53,169 nt of DNA from positions 1 to 53,169 of the forward strand of contig NZ_FQZY01000030.1 in NCBI RefSeq assembly GCF_900142165.1. Direction: 5' to 3'. Shown one piece after another: positions 33,482 to 42,458 of the stretch. The position numbers and the translations under genes are program-made. Numbering within the stretch: position 1 is the stretch's first letter; every line of letters begins with the position of its first letter. The stretch comes from Hespellia stercorisuis DSM 15480. GTDB lineage: Bacteria > Bacillota > Clostridia > Lachnospirales > Lachnospiraceae. The notes beneath the pieces were generated by a model, which was given only the letters and a program-made list of their open reading frames with translations, ran no database searches and was not told where the DNA came from.

Positions 33482-36007
33482 GTGGCACTAAAAACAATAT
33501 TAAATAAACAGACAGATTTTACGGGAGAGTTCCCAGTCGAATATGCAAAATCTGGACTGTGGCGATTTAATGATGTATCAGTTGATGAATATGGCTATCT
33601 TGCAGACTCTTCTGGGCTAGATAGAAAAATAGAGCTTGTCAATTATCTAGGAACAACTGCGAGCCTTCTAAGTGGCCAAAAAGGGAGACAGATCCGAATC
33701 AACATCAACAATCCCGCTACAGAAAAAACCTACCTTAAAGTGGCCAATGATGGTACTTTCTTTTCGGAGATGGGAGAGCGAATCCTTGTTGGCGGTTGGA
33801 TGATACCGACTACTTATTCGGTGGGAAATACCTATTGCCCCGTATTAAATACGCGCTATGGTCCTGGTCAGCCTATCTTTTACCTGTCGCTCTTTGCAGG
33901 CAGACCTAGAATCATGCTTTATAACGCTAGTGGTTCTCTTATACTCGACCAAACAACCACACCGCCTTTTTCACTCATCAATGGTGGTGTGTATTTTATT
34001 TGCACGGTCATAGAACCAAACAATAAAAATGCATGGATTGTACTGGGAGATAAGACGAGCGGAACAAGCTGGGTGTCACCGACTTATTCCTTTACAGGCA
34101 CACTAAATCCTTCTTGCACGGCCGACATCATTATGGGCATGCATGCAGATGCCTATTGGTATGCAGGAAGATTTGATGACTGGTTTTTTGATATGGATTC
34201 AAGTCTTTCAACGGATGATTTGATTGATTATTTCAATGGGTCTCTTTTGACTAACGGTGGTGATATGGGCGGTGCTGTTGATGCCCTTAGCGTACCGGGA
34301 GTCGTGAGTTTAAGGGAAACAGAAGGTGTCTATCCAACGGAAGGAACACTATATACGGCTCCGGCAACGTGCAATCTATCTGGTACAGGTCGGGTCTCCG
34401 TTACCAGTGAATATATTTCTGGGGTAACTGCAGTTGAGCCGATAGAAACCTCAACAAGCGATGACCTTGTTCATTGGAGTGATTGGGCAGCCATAGCACT
34501 TGATGGAAAACTGGTATCTCCGAATAAGGCATACATTCGTTTTAGGGTCACACTTACTACTGTAGATACGAGTAAGACCCCTCGAATCATTGATATCAGA
34601 CTTTACGACATTCCAAAGTCACCTTATGAGAGGATTGGTTTCGCAAGACCTGTCGTATTGGATTCAAATGGAGCCTGGGAGGCTGTGTTAGAAAATGCTT
34701 ATAACATTGTAGTAACCAGTGAAATCAATGGCGAGGATACGCTCTCCTTTATGATCCCCTACCGTGATAACAAGAGGGGATTTATTGATAGTGAAAAGAA
34801 AATCCAGATTGTTAATGACATCTATAAAGTAAGGACTTTGACGGATACAAAAGATAGCGAAGGAAATCTAGCGACTGAAGTGTATGCTGAAGCAGAGTTT
34901 TACGACCTGACTTTTTCAGTGCGAAAAGAAGAACATAAATTTGATGCAGAAACTGCTGAAGTGTCCATGGCATATGCGTTAGAAGGAACAGAGTGGAGTG
35001 TAGGCACAGTCAATGTTCGAACCAAAAGAACCTGGACGAGTACAGAAAAGAATGCACTATCCATCCTTCGCACGGTTGCGGACTTACATGGTGGAGACCT
35101 TGTCTTTGATTGCCCCAATCGGCTGGTCCATCTCTTAACGGTCTATGGTACGGATAGCGGTGCATTGTTTGCTTATAAGAAAAATATGAAGAGCATTAAA
35201 AGAGTCGTTGATACCAGAAGTCTTGTGACAAGGCTCTATGCCATTGGTAGCGAGGGTCTTACTTTTGCAGACATCAATGGAGGAAAGGCATATGTGGAGG
35301 ACTATACGTATTCGTCTGATATTCGAATATCAACGCTTGATTGTTCTTCCTTTACCAATCCCTATCAGATGAAAGAATATACCGAGATGAGGCTTGCTCA
35401 GTATTCAAAACCAAACATCTCTTATGTTTTAAACGCAATGGATTTATCGGTGTTAACGGGTTATGAGCATGAAGCATGGTCGCTTGGCGATTATGTTCAT
35501 GTAGAAGATAAAGATTTAGGACTGTCGGTGACAACTCGTGTTATACGAAGAGAATACAACTTACAAGAACCATGGAATACAGTATTAGAACTATCTACTA
35601 CCCTTAAAAATCTGGGTAGTTCTGCAAGCCAGTGGGACAATGTAGCAGATTCTCTTGAAGGCACAAGTATGGTTACAAATAATGATATTCGTGAAATGGT
35701 GCCATTTAATTTGCTGCGAAATTCTCGTGCTGATGATGGGATGGCTTACTGGGTTAATTCAGGCTTTGAAGTAGATGGCGATAACGGTGTAAGTGGTACG
35801 ACATCATTTAAGGCAATGGGTGTAGCCAATATGACAAAGAGCATGGCTCAGACCATCTATCCAGCGAATCGTTCTAGCTACACACTCTCGGCACAAATCG
35901 CATCTGAAAACCTTGAAAAGCTGAGTAGCGACTCACAGGTTGGTATTGAAGTGGTTATTGAATACGAAGATGGAACGACAGAAACAAGATTTATTGATTT
36001 GTATTAA
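33482..36007 (+). CDS. Tail tip / tail-associated protein with lectin-like N-terminal domain
   Basis: An 841-residue tail protein. The N-terminal part (about 1-260) looks like a concanavalin/LamG-type jelly roll (KSGLWRFNDVSVDEYGYLAD, WYAGRFDDWFFDMDSSLS). The central part (about 390-710) resembles the siphovirus tail-tip Gp37/Tal domain, with NAYNIVVTSEINGEDTLSFM and LATEVYAEAEFYDLTFSVRK. The end (about 735-841) is a carbohydrate-binding-like module, SYTLSAQIASENLEKLSSDS onward, that seems to stop early. Two small genes downstream carry what looks like the missing part of such modules. It likely takes part in host recognition. Confidence 0.78.
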   Translation: MALKTILNKQTDFTGEFPVEYAKSGLWRFNDVSVDEYGYLADSSGLDRKIELVNYLGTTASLLSGQKGRQIRININNPATEKTYLKVANDGTFFSEMGERILVGGWMIPTTYSVGNTYCPVLNTRYGPGQPIFYLSLFAGRPRIMLYNASGSLILDQTTTPPFSLINGGVYFICTVIEPNNKNAWIVLGDKTSGTSWVSPTYSFTGTLNPSCTADIIMGMHADAYWYAGRFDDWFFDMDSSLSTDDLIDYFNGSLLTNGGDMGGAVDALSVPGVVSLRETEGVYPTEGTLYTAPATCNLSGTGRVSVTSEYISGVTAVEPIETSTSDDLVHWSDWAAIALDGKLVSPNKAYIRFRVTLTTVDTSKTPRIIDIRLYDIPKSPYERIGFARPVVLDSNGAWEAVLENAYNIVVTSEINGEDTLSFMIPYRDNKRGFIDSEKKIQIVNDIYKVRTLTDTKDSEGNLATEVYAEAEFYDLTFSVRKEEHKFDAETAEVSMAYALEGTEWSVGTVNVRTKRTWTSTEKNALSILRTVADLHGGDLVFDCPNRLVHLLTVYGTDSGALFAYKKNMKSIKRVVDTRSLVTRLYAIGSEGLTFADINGGKAYVEDYTYSSDIRISTLDCSSFTNPYQMKEYTEMRLAQYSKPNISYVLNAMDLSVLTGYEHEAWSLGDYVHVEDKDLGLSVTTRVIRREYNLQEPWNTVLELSTTLKNLGSSASQWDNVADSLEGTSMVTNNDIREMVPFNLLRNSRADDGMAYWVNSGFEVDGDNGVSGTTSFKAMGVANMTKSMAQTIYPANRSSYTLSAQIASENLEKLSSDSQVGIEVVIEYEDGTTETRFIDLY

Positions 36008-36019
36008 GGAGGTGGATTG

Positions 36020-36217
36020 GTGGCTTATTTTTCAAGAACATCAGAAAAGATACCCCCAGAAAGCTACTCTTCAAAAGTAAAATCCATTACCATCCGTGTC
36101 TGTGTCACAAATTGCACAGGCACTTTATATATTACGGATCTCTTTTTACAAGCAGGGTCAGTGGTCACGGGATGGGTAGGTCATCCCTGTGAAATAAGGT
36201 GGACGTTAGATGGCTAA
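36020..36217 (+). CDS. Small tail-tip protein, half of a binding module
   Basis: A 65-residue protein with SITIRVCVTNCTGTLYITDL and FLQAGSVVTGWVGHPCEI. This matches the C-terminal strand pattern of carbohydrate-binding modules that follow YTLS-type segments in phage tails. Such a segment ends the gene just upstream, so the module appears split by a stop at 36005-36007. GTG 36020 with AAGGAGG at 36007-36013 is a good restart site, suggesting the split is real and translated. The next gene carries a similar stretch. Confidence 0.6.
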   Translation: MAYFSRTSEKIPPESYSSKVKSITIRVCVTNCTGTLYITDLFLQAGSVVTGWVGHPCEIRWTLDG

Positions 36218-36794
36218 GGTTAAATTTATAAGGTTAGCAGAAGTCATAAATAAAAAACAAGATAAGCGTGTCATGAGTGTAAGCATAAAACCTACCCTCT
36301 ATGATTGCACTGGCATGATTTGGTTTACGGACATCCAGTTACAAGAAGGACCTGTTCTAAATGGTTATGCTCCTCATACAGAAAGTAGGTTAGAAAAACT
36401 AAAGGAAGATGGCAGTATCAAGAATCCTGTTTGGTTTAACGGTGTGGTCCGTTCAGAGGAAACCATTATTTTATTTAATGTTGGTGAAACCTCTGCAGGA
36501 CTTGATATTCATATCTATCCAAAGCTTTCTATGTCTGCTGGAACAGTGAAACTAAGCCAAGGTATAGGAGGGCAACAGGTCTCCTTCCCTAGAGAAATTG
36601 AAAAAGATGATGATTTGGCACTCTTAGCATCCACGCGAACTTGTACCAAAAACGGAGTCAGCGAACCCAAAGAGGGGTTCTATCAATACAGTGCTGCCTG
36701 GGACTCAAAGCACAAAGTGATCCTTGAAAAAGGAAAATCTGCAAGGGTTCTGTTTACCATGCAGGAAATGCAAGACGGAGGTGAACCATTCTAA
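36210..36794 (+). CDS. Tail-tip accessory protein
   Basis: A 194-residue protein. Residues about 20-55 (MSVSIKPTLYDCTGMIWFTD, IQLQEGPVLNGYAPHT) repeat the pattern of the previous small gene, so the two share a duplicated module. The remainder has NPVWFNGVVRSEETIILFNV, GLDIHIYPKLSMSAGTVKLS and HKVILEKGKSARVLFTMQEM, a beta-rich domain without a recognised name. The ATG overlaps the previous stop and the TAA shares a base with the next ATG (36794), so the tail-tip genes are coupled. Confidence 0.62.
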   Translation: MAKVKFIRLAEVINKKQDKRVMSVSIKPTLYDCTGMIWFTDIQLQEGPVLNGYAPHTESRLEKLKEDGSIKNPVWFNGVVRSEETIILFNVGETSAGLDIHIYPKLSMSAGTVKLSQGIGGQQVSFPREIEKDDDLALLASTRTCTKNGVSEPKEGFYQYSAAWDSKHKVILEKGKSARVLFTMQEMQDGGEPF

Positions 36795-39262
36795 TGGAAC
36801 GACTAAAAGGCAAGAAAATCATGGTGTGGACTTTTATGGGAAATGCACGGATGTATGAAGCTTTAGAGAAATATGGAGACCGGATTGATACCATCGGTCT
36901 TTTTTCTTTTAAGGTACGAGCTACGGGTGAAATTGTTGAGAGTGGTGTCACCATCAGTAGTATGCTCCCCTACATTAACCGTTATCGTCACATCAAATGG
37001 TTACTTACCATTGCCAATGATGGAGCAAATAGTATTTTTAGAGCATTGAGAGATAACACGAATGGCGCTCAGGAACTGTTTCTATCCGAGCTGATTCGTA
37101 TTATGAAAAAATATCCTTGGTGCGATGGTATTGATATTGACCTAGAAAGAGGCGATGACTATTCCACTCATGCTGAGTCAACGACCATGTTTAAAAATAT
37201 TTACAACACCATCAAAGCCTATGATTCAAGTAAACTGATGAACATTTGCCTTCCAGGTATGACTAGTGTCAATGGCTCTGTAGGTGGTGAGAATTGGTGC
37301 GTTTATGGTGACCTAGACCCTTATTGCGATACCGCATCAATTATGAGTTATGGTATGGCTTGGTCAGGTTCTGCACCGGGACCTGTATCTCCAAGGAGCT
37401 GGCTTGAAGGGATTTATGATTATGCCGTTACAGTGATGAATCCCGATAAGATTTTCTTTGGGATGCCTGCTTATGGATGGAACTGGCAAATCTATGACAC
37501 ACCAGAAAACCTAGGTAAAGCCTATAGGGGAACGTCTCATACCTACTATGCGGCAAAATACTGGATGACAGGAGTCTATAATTTCACAGACGATGCGCCT
37601 CCTCAACCGTTTATTCCCATCGTGGCTTATTGGGATGATGATAATAAAGTGCCCTGGGCATTGCCGCATGTCTACGATTATATGGAAGGAAGAGATGCCA
37701 CTCGCTATAGCTATCCACTCTTATCTGCAAGCTACAATGGAAGACAGTATCTGACGGCCTATGGCAAACAACAAAAGTCAGCCTTTGGAACTGTTTATGT
37801 GGATCATGATGCCATGCCGGATAGTTATTCTGGTGTTGTTTCTGTTTCTAATAGCGTCACAACACTGGGGGATGAAGGTGCAGCAACCTATCATTTTACG
37901 CTTGCTCAGGCAGGTACTTATGATGTAGCAGTAAAGCTAGGCTTTCCATTTTGGGATAAGAATAGTATTCATATCTCCCTTGATGGAAATGAAGTAGATT
38001 TTTTTGAAAACAGACTGTGGTGGCCTTATTGGAGAACGACTTTCTGGGCGGTGCTTAAAAAAGGAGTGAGCCTTTCTGCAGGAACACACACCATCACCAT
38101 TTCGCTTGGGGCAAAGGGTGTACAGTTTTATGGATTTAGAGTCTGTTCTTCATTTTCTGAGGAGCCAACAGTTGGTGAAGCAGAATATACCCTAGCTCCT
38201 AGACATTTCAAAGATGTAAATGGTGACATGGTAGGACCTGCCACAGGCTTCAAGCTGACACTGGAGATGCTTAGAAGAAAAGCAGATTCTGCCCTTGTGT
38301 GGTATGAGGATTTTAGAGATGATAACCCTCTCCCCCAAAGCTACTGGAAAACATTATCAGGCGAATGGAGTGTTTGGCAAGATACAAGCAATTCGATGAA
38401 TAGACCCTATTCCCAACTGGAGGGTAAGGGGCAGTTAGCATGGAACTACAACAATTTTTCAGATATCCACTTAAGAGCGCAGATTATTTTTCCTGAGACC
38501 TTTAGTGGCAAGGCAGGTGTTTTTATTGAAACGATTTATTGTTGCTTTAATTATGATAACCAGCGTATTGAACTGTATGAAGGTTCTACTTTAAAAGGTA
38601 GTTATGCCACTAGCTTTTCAAAAACATCGGCCGCAAACATTCGATCGAATCCAAGCTTTTACACTCTAGAAATTCGAAAGCGTGGCAATCAAGTGCGGGT
38701 CTATTCCTCTGCATCTAATACACTGCGCTTTACAGCCACTTGCTCGGATGTGACAGGGTATGCAGGTATTCGTTCGGATAATAAAGTCCATTGCCAGTTG
38801 CTTCGCTTAGGCGATGCTTGGACCTATGAGCCTTATGAACGCTTTGACGTGCTTATGCCAGATGGGGCATTTAAAACATATGGTCGGCTATCAAGAAGTA
38901 ACTGTTCTTGGGATGATGAGTTTCAAGTGTTTACTTTAACAGCAGACCTTGAAGAATCAGCCACAAGAAGTGAAAGCATCTCCCTAGATTATGATTTTTT
39001 TCATTCAGATATGATGCCATCCATTCAGTGTGGAAATGACTACAGTGTCACCATCATTCTAAGGGATATTAACATCTGGATATCTCGTATTTTCTTAGGT
39101 GATGGTGACGGATTTTCCATTCTTTATTATCAGGATGTGGATAGCCTTGTGTACTGGGCAAATGAAGCAGCTTATCGGTGGAAACTTCGAGGCATGTGTA
39201 TGTGGTCACTAGGGCAGGAGGATTTAAGACTCTGGGAGTGGCTACCAAAACAAATAGAGTAA
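36794..39262 (+). CDS. GH18-domain tail glycosidase
   Basis: An 822-residue protein whose N-terminal domain (about 1-290) is a glycoside hydrolase family 18 TIM barrel. The catalytic DxxDxDxE motif is DGIDIDLE (111-118) with glutamate 118 as the acid. SIMSYGMAWSG and FFGMPAYGWNW are further GH18 landmarks. The remainder carries a beta-sandwich region (about 340-455, DVAVKLGFPFWDKNSIHISL). It also has LamG-like parts (about 515-690) and a C-terminal domain starting near YERFDVLMPDGAFKTYG. Virion-bound GH18 enzymes cut N-acetylglucosamine-containing surface glycans or peptidoglycan, so entry or receptor degradation is likely. Confidence 0.82.
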   Translation: MERLKGKKIMVWTFMGNARMYEALEKYGDRIDTIGLFSFKVRATGEIVESGVTISSMLPYINRYRHIKWLLTIANDGANSIFRALRDNTNGAQELFLSELIRIMKKYPWCDGIDIDLERGDDYSTHAESTTMFKNIYNTIKAYDSSKLMNICLPGMTSVNGSVGGENWCVYGDLDPYCDTASIMSYGMAWSGSAPGPVSPRSWLEGIYDYAVTVMNPDKIFFGMPAYGWNWQIYDTPENLGKAYRGTSHTYYAAKYWMTGVYNFTDDAPPQPFIPIVAYWDDDNKVPWALPHVYDYMEGRDATRYSYPLLSASYNGRQYLTAYGKQQKSAFGTVYVDHDAMPDSYSGVVSVSNSVTTLGDEGAATYHFTLAQAGTYDVAVKLGFPFWDKNSIHISLDGNEVDFFENRLWWPYWRTTFWAVLKKGVSLSAGTHTITISLGAKGVQFYGFRVCSSFSEEPTVGEAEYTLAPRHFKDVNGDMVGPATGFKLTLEMLRRKADSALVWYEDFRDDNPLPQSYWKTLSGEWSVWQDTSNSMNRPYSQLEGKGQLAWNYNNFSDIHLRAQIIFPETFSGKAGVFIETIYCCFNYDNQRIELYEGSTLKGSYATSFSKTSAANIRSNPSFYTLEIRKRGNQVRVYSSASNTLRFTATCSDVTGYAGIRSDNKVHCQLLRLGDAWTYEPYERFDVLMPDGAFKTYGRLSRSNCSWDDEFQVFTLTADLEESATRSESISLDYDFFHSDMMPSIQCGNDYSVTIILRDINIWISRIFLGDGDGFSILYYQDVDSLVYWANEAAYRWKLRGMCMWSLGQEDLRLWEWLPKQIE

Positions 39263-39268
39263 TCAAAG

Positions 39269-39297
39269 GAACATCTGCAAAAGTAGGTGTTCTTTTT
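39269..39297 (+). terminator. Terminator after the tail genes
   Basis: GAACATCTGC (39269-39278) and GTAGGTGTTC (39283-39292) form a 10-bp stem with two G-U pairs around an AAAA loop, followed by TTTTT. It would end or reduce transcription between the tail and lysis genes. Confidence 0.8.
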
Positions 39298-39322
39298 ATT
39301 TCATCAAAAGGAGGAATTTAAA

Positions 39323-39733
39323 ATGAAAGAAATATGGAACTGGATCCAAGTTGTGATAACAGCAATCGGTGGATTCTTCGGATGGTTTTTAGGAGGAGCA
39401 GACGGATTTTTATATGCGCTACTAGTCTTTGTAGTCATCGACTATCTAACAGGTGTCTTATGTGCAATCGCTGATAAGACCCTATCAAGTGAAGTGGGAT
39501 TTATCGGAATCAGCCGTAAAGTGCTGATTTTTGTTTTAGTGGGTGTGGCTAATATTTTAGATGTCTATGTGATTGGTGATGGGAGCGTACTAAGAACAGC
39601 GATTGTTTTCTTCTATCTATCAAATGAGGGAATTTCGCTGTTAGAAAATTCAGCTCACCTTGGACTACCTATCCCAGAAAAACTAAAAGATGTATTAGAA
39701 CAGCTTCATAACAAGAGCGACGAGGAGGAATAA
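39323..39733 (+). CDS. Phage holin, toxin secretion/lysis family
   Basis: A 136-residue membrane protein of the Cph1/toxin-secretion holin family. A first hydrophobic helix lies at about 7-27 (VVITAIGGFFGWFLGG), a second at about 28-48 (FLYALLVFVVIDYLTGVLCA) and a third at about 66-85 (VLIFVLVGVANILDVYVIGD). The VIDYLTG motif and the NEGISLLENSAHLGLPIPEK segment are signatures. ATG 39323 has AAAGGAGG at 39307-39314. It forms membrane lesions that release the lysin encoded 3 bases downstream. Confidence 0.9.
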   Translation: MKEIWNWIQVVITAIGGFFGWFLGGADGFLYALLVFVVIDYLTGVLCAIADKTLSSEVGFIGISRKVLIFVLVGVANILDVYVIGDGSVLRTAIVFFYLSNEGISLLENSAHLGLPIPEKLKDVLEQLHNKSDEEE

Positions 39734-39735
39734 TC

Positions 39736-40674
39736 ATGAAAACTAAAGGAATCGATATCAGCACGTGGCAAAAACCAAGTCAGATAAACTATGACCATCT
39801 TGCAAAAGAGGTTGATTTTGTCATTCTACGTGCAGGATACACCGGTCACGGTACAGGAGTGAGTTTACACAAAGATGATGCCTTTGAAAAACACTACAAA
39901 TCCTTTCACGAGAGAGGTATTCCTATCGGTGTTTACTGGTACAGCTGTGCCAATACCAAAACCAAGGGTATAGCAGAAGCGAAGAAATGCCTAGAAATTA
40001 TCAAAGGCAAGTCCATCTCTTATCCCGTATTTATTGATACAGAGGATAATTATCACCAACGACCAAGTGGCAAGAAAGCCATTACCGATGCTTTGGTAGG
40101 CTTTTGCGAGACAGTAGAAAATGCTGGCTATTATGCCGGTATCTATGCGTCTAGTTCTTGGTTTCAAGAATTGACAGAACTGGATCGTCTAGCACCTTAT
40201 GATTTCTGGGTCGCTCAGTGGTCGAGTAAAGAACCGACACTTCGTCACGGTATCTGGCAGTACACAAGCAAAGGCAAATTGAATGGTTATTCAGGCAATT
40301 TGGATATGAACTATGCCTATAAGGATTACAAAATGATTATCCAAAGTGCAGGGCTTAATCATCTTGGCAAAGAAGAAAATACACCTGCTCCTACAGAAAA
40401 GAAATCGGTTGAGACGCTGGCCAAGGAAGTCATTCAAGGGTTGTGGGGTAATGGTGAAGAACGAAAGAAACGCTTACCGGATGCAGGCTATGATTATGTG
40501 GCAGTGCAATCAAAGGTCAATGAAATGCTATCTAGTAAAAAGTCTGTTGATGCCATCGCAAAGGAAGTCATTCGTGGCGATTGGGGTAATGGACAAGATC
40601 GAAAAAACAAACTCACAAATGCCGGTTATGACTACATTTCGGTACAAAAAAGGGTCAATGAACTCTTGAAATAA
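39736..40674 (+). CDS. GH25 lysozyme endolysin with two CW_7 repeats
   Basis: A 312-residue endolysin. The N-terminal glycoside hydrolase 25 domain (about 1-205) has GIDIST with D7, and the catalytic pair D101 and E103 in FIDTEDNY. Two cell-wall-binding CW_7 (Cpl-7-like) repeats follow at about 226-262 and 272-310, each with AKEVI, WGNG and AGYDY blocks. It would cut the glycan backbone of the host wall and bind muropeptides through the repeats. The gene follows the holin by 2 bases. It ends before a strong terminator. Confidence 0.93.
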   Translation: MKTKGIDISTWQKPSQINYDHLAKEVDFVILRAGYTGHGTGVSLHKDDAFEKHYKSFHERGIPIGVYWYSCANTKTKGIAEAKKCLEIIKGKSISYPVFIDTEDNYHQRPSGKKAITDALVGFCETVENAGYYAGIYASSSWFQELTELDRLAPYDFWVAQWSSKEPTLRHGIWQYTSKGKLNGYSGNLDMNYAYKDYKMIIQSAGLNHLGKEENTPAPTEKKSVETLAKEVIQGLWGNGEERKKRLPDAGYDYVAVQSKVNEMLSSKKSVDAIAKEVIRGDWGNGQDRKNKLTNAGYDYISVQKRVNELLK

Positions 40675-40684
40675 GAACTAGTAA

Positions 40685-40730
40685 GAATGCCTATCAAGGA
40701 GTATTTCTCTTTGGTAGGCATTCTTTTTTT
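40685..40730 (+). terminator. Terminator after the lysis genes
   Basis: GAATGCCTATCAA (40685-40697) pairs with TTGGTAGGCATTC (40711-40723), with one G-U, and is followed by seven T residues (40724-40730). It ends the late transcript and isolates the second early block. Confidence 0.9.
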
Positions 40731-40737
40731 CTAAACC

Positions 40738-40796
40738 GTCAGATTCTATTACCTCCCGTGGCTACTAGGTAGAGGGCAACAAATAAATCGCCCTTT
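40738..40796 (+). promoter_or_regulatory. Conserved stem-loop copy B
   Basis: The loop core GGCTACTAGGTAG (40760-40772) and upstream CGTCAGATT (40738-40746) are shared with copies A and C. The first stem is weak here (CCTC 40752-40755 with GAGG 40772-40775). A competing hairpin, AGAGGGC (40771-40777) with GCCCTTT (40790-40796), is stronger. It lies directly ahead of the ribosome site of the first gene in the second early block. Confidence 0.55.
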
Positions 40797-40813
40797 GGAA
40801 AGAGGTGATGGAT

Positions 40814-41032
40814 ATGAAACACAATCTCAAAATTAGTGTTTCTAAGAAACCACAGACAGGCGGACTAGTTACCTACCGTAATGTGTCCGTAAGGGAACGA
40901 ATTCTTCGCTTTCTTTTAGGGAGTAAACAGCGTGTAACGATTGTGATCCCTGGAGATAGCATCGAGGAACTATCTATCTGTGAAATGACGAAAGGAGGAA
41001 CTGGCCTTGAGCAAAATAAAGCTACTGCTTGA
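40814..41032 (+). CDS. Hypothetical small protein, first gene of the second early block
   Basis: A 72-residue protein, MKHNLKISVSKKPQTGGLVT, then VSVRERILRFLLGSKQRVTI and IEELSICEMTKGG. I start it at ATG 40814 (AGAGG at 40801-40805); in-frame starts at 40805 and 40808 overlap that site. The basic N-terminal half hints at nucleic acid binding. Small genes with a similar look head replication blocks of Firmicutes phages. Function unknown. It overlaps the next gene by 26 bases. Confidence 0.65.
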   Translation: MKHNLKISVSKKPQTGGLVTYRNVSVRERILRFLLGSKQRVTIVIPGDSIEELSICEMTKGGTGLEQNKATA

Positions 41033-41324
41033 AGTGGTCAATGATATGCGAAGTCTTGCTGACAGCATACAGGCAGTTTGCGATGCGATGACAGAAGGAG
41101 ATCCTGCTCCAAGTGCAAAAGCTGCCACTGAACAAGAACTAGTAAAAGAGCCGGATATCCCACTGGAAAAAGTACGTATGGTACTTGCTGAAAAGAGCCA
41201 ACTTGGATTTACCGCCGAAGTGCGAGGACTCATTCAGAAGTATGGTGCAGACAAGTTAAGTGCTGTTGATAAGACTTATTATGCTGACATCTTGAAAGAT
41301 GCGGAGGAGCTTGGGAATGGGTAA
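41007..41324 (+). CDS. Hypothetical early phage protein
   Basis: A 105-residue acidic protein with MSKIKLLLEVVNDMRSLADS, a linker rich in Pro/Ala/Glu, then PLEKVRMVLAEKSQLGFTAE and ADKLSAVDKTYYADILKDAE. The C-terminal segment is a conserved helical motif in similar phage proteins, some mislabelled as rrp5-like. The start is TTG 41007 after AAAGGAGG. It precedes the RecB-like nuclease with an 8-base overlap, so a role with that nuclease is possible. Confidence 0.6.
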   Translation: MSKIKLLLEVVNDMRSLADSIQAVCDAMTEGDPAPSAKAATEQELVKEPDIPLEKVRMVLAEKSQLGFTAEVRGLIQKYGADKLSAVDKTYYADILKDAEELGNG

Positions 41325-42453
41325 TCATGCAATATTATCTGCATCTTCATCCCACAGGTGGCTCAACTGCCTACCCTCTGCAAGACTTGAACTGGAGTTT
41401 GAAGACCAAAGTGGTGAGGCAGCAAAAGAAGGTACAGCGGCTCATGACCTGTGTGAACACAAACTTAAAAAGGCACTCCATATAAGGAGTAAGCGCCCTA
41501 TATCAAAATATGACTCAGATGAGATGGAGGAATGTACAGATGCTTACGTTGACTTCGTTATGGAACAGGTGGAACTTGCAAGAAAGTCTTGCACAGATCC
41601 TATCGTTCTTATTGAACAGCATCTTGATTTTTCATGCTATGTGCCAGACGGCTTTGGAACAGGAGACTGTGTAATCATTTCAGATGACAGACTTCATATC
41701 GTGGATTTTAAATATGGACTGGGTGTGCTAGTCGATGCAGTGGACAATCCACAGATGAAACTCTATGCCCTCGGAGCACTTGGAATCTATGATCACCTGT
41801 ACGACATTAAAGAAGTGTCCATGACGATCTTTCAGCCAAGGCGAGAGAATGTCAGCACCTGGACAATACCGGTGGAAGAACTAAAAGATTGGGCGGAAGA
41901 GGAGCTAAAACCAAGGGCGGTCAAGGCCTTTAACGGTGAGGGCGAATACATCCCCGGTCCATGGTGTACTTTCTGTAAAGCGGCAAATAGGTGTCGGGCT
42001 AGAGCCGAAGTAAAACTGAAACTTGCAGAGAAAGAATTCAAGATGCCACCTCTGCTGACGGATGCTGAGATAGAAGAAATCTTACTTTTTCTTCCCGACC
42101 TTACCAAGTGGGCGAATGAAATAACAGCCTATGCCACTGATGCAGCAGTCAATCACGGTAAAGAGTGGAACGGTTTTAAAGTTGTGGAAGGCCGCTCGGT
42201 TCGCAAGTACAAAGATGAAGGAGCCATTGCAGAAAAAGCCGTGGCAGGTGGATATAAGGACATTTACAGAAAGAGCCTTATTCCACTGACAGAGATGCAA
42301 AAACTGATGGGTAAATCCAAATTTGAGGAACTCCTCGGTGACCTCATTTACAAACCACCGGGTAAGCCGACTCTTGTTCCAAACTCAGATAAAAGACCGG
42401 CTATGAACGTAGCAGATGCTAAAAACGAATTTAACGAAATTATGGAGGATTAA
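41317..42453 (+). CDS. DUF2800 RecB/Cas4-like nuclease
   Basis: A 378-residue PD-(D/E)xK nuclease of the DUF2800 family. The N terminus has SASSSHRWLNCLPSARLE, as in RecB/AddB nuclease ends. The nuclease core shows GTGDCVI (114-120), DFKYG (130-134, Asp and Lys) and QMKLYALGAL (about 146-155). Cysteines C217, C220 and C226 in PWCTFCKAANRC, with C18, could bind an iron-sulphur cluster as in Cas4/AddB. It is followed 5 bases later by the DUF2815 gene; this pair acts in phage recombination or replication. ATG 41317 has GGAGG at 41303-41307. Confidence 0.85.
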   Translation: MGNHAILSASSSHRWLNCLPSARLELEFEDQSGEAAKEGTAAHDLCEHKLKKALHIRSKRPISKYDSDEMEECTDAYVDFVMEQVELARKSCTDPIVLIEQHLDFSCYVPDGFGTGDCVIISDDRLHIVDFKYGLGVLVDAVDNPQMKLYALGALGIYDHLYDIKEVSMTIFQPRRENVSTWTIPVEELKDWAEEELKPRAVKAFNGEGEYIPGPWCTFCKAANRCRARAEVKLKLAEKEFKMPPLLTDAEIEEILLFLPDLTKWANEITAYATDAAVNHGKEWNGFKVVEGRSVRKYKDEGAIAEKAVAGGYKDIYRKSLIPLTEMQKLMGKSKFEELLGDLIYKPPGKPTLVPNSDKRPAMNVADAKNEFNEIMED

Positions 42454-42458
42454 ATATT

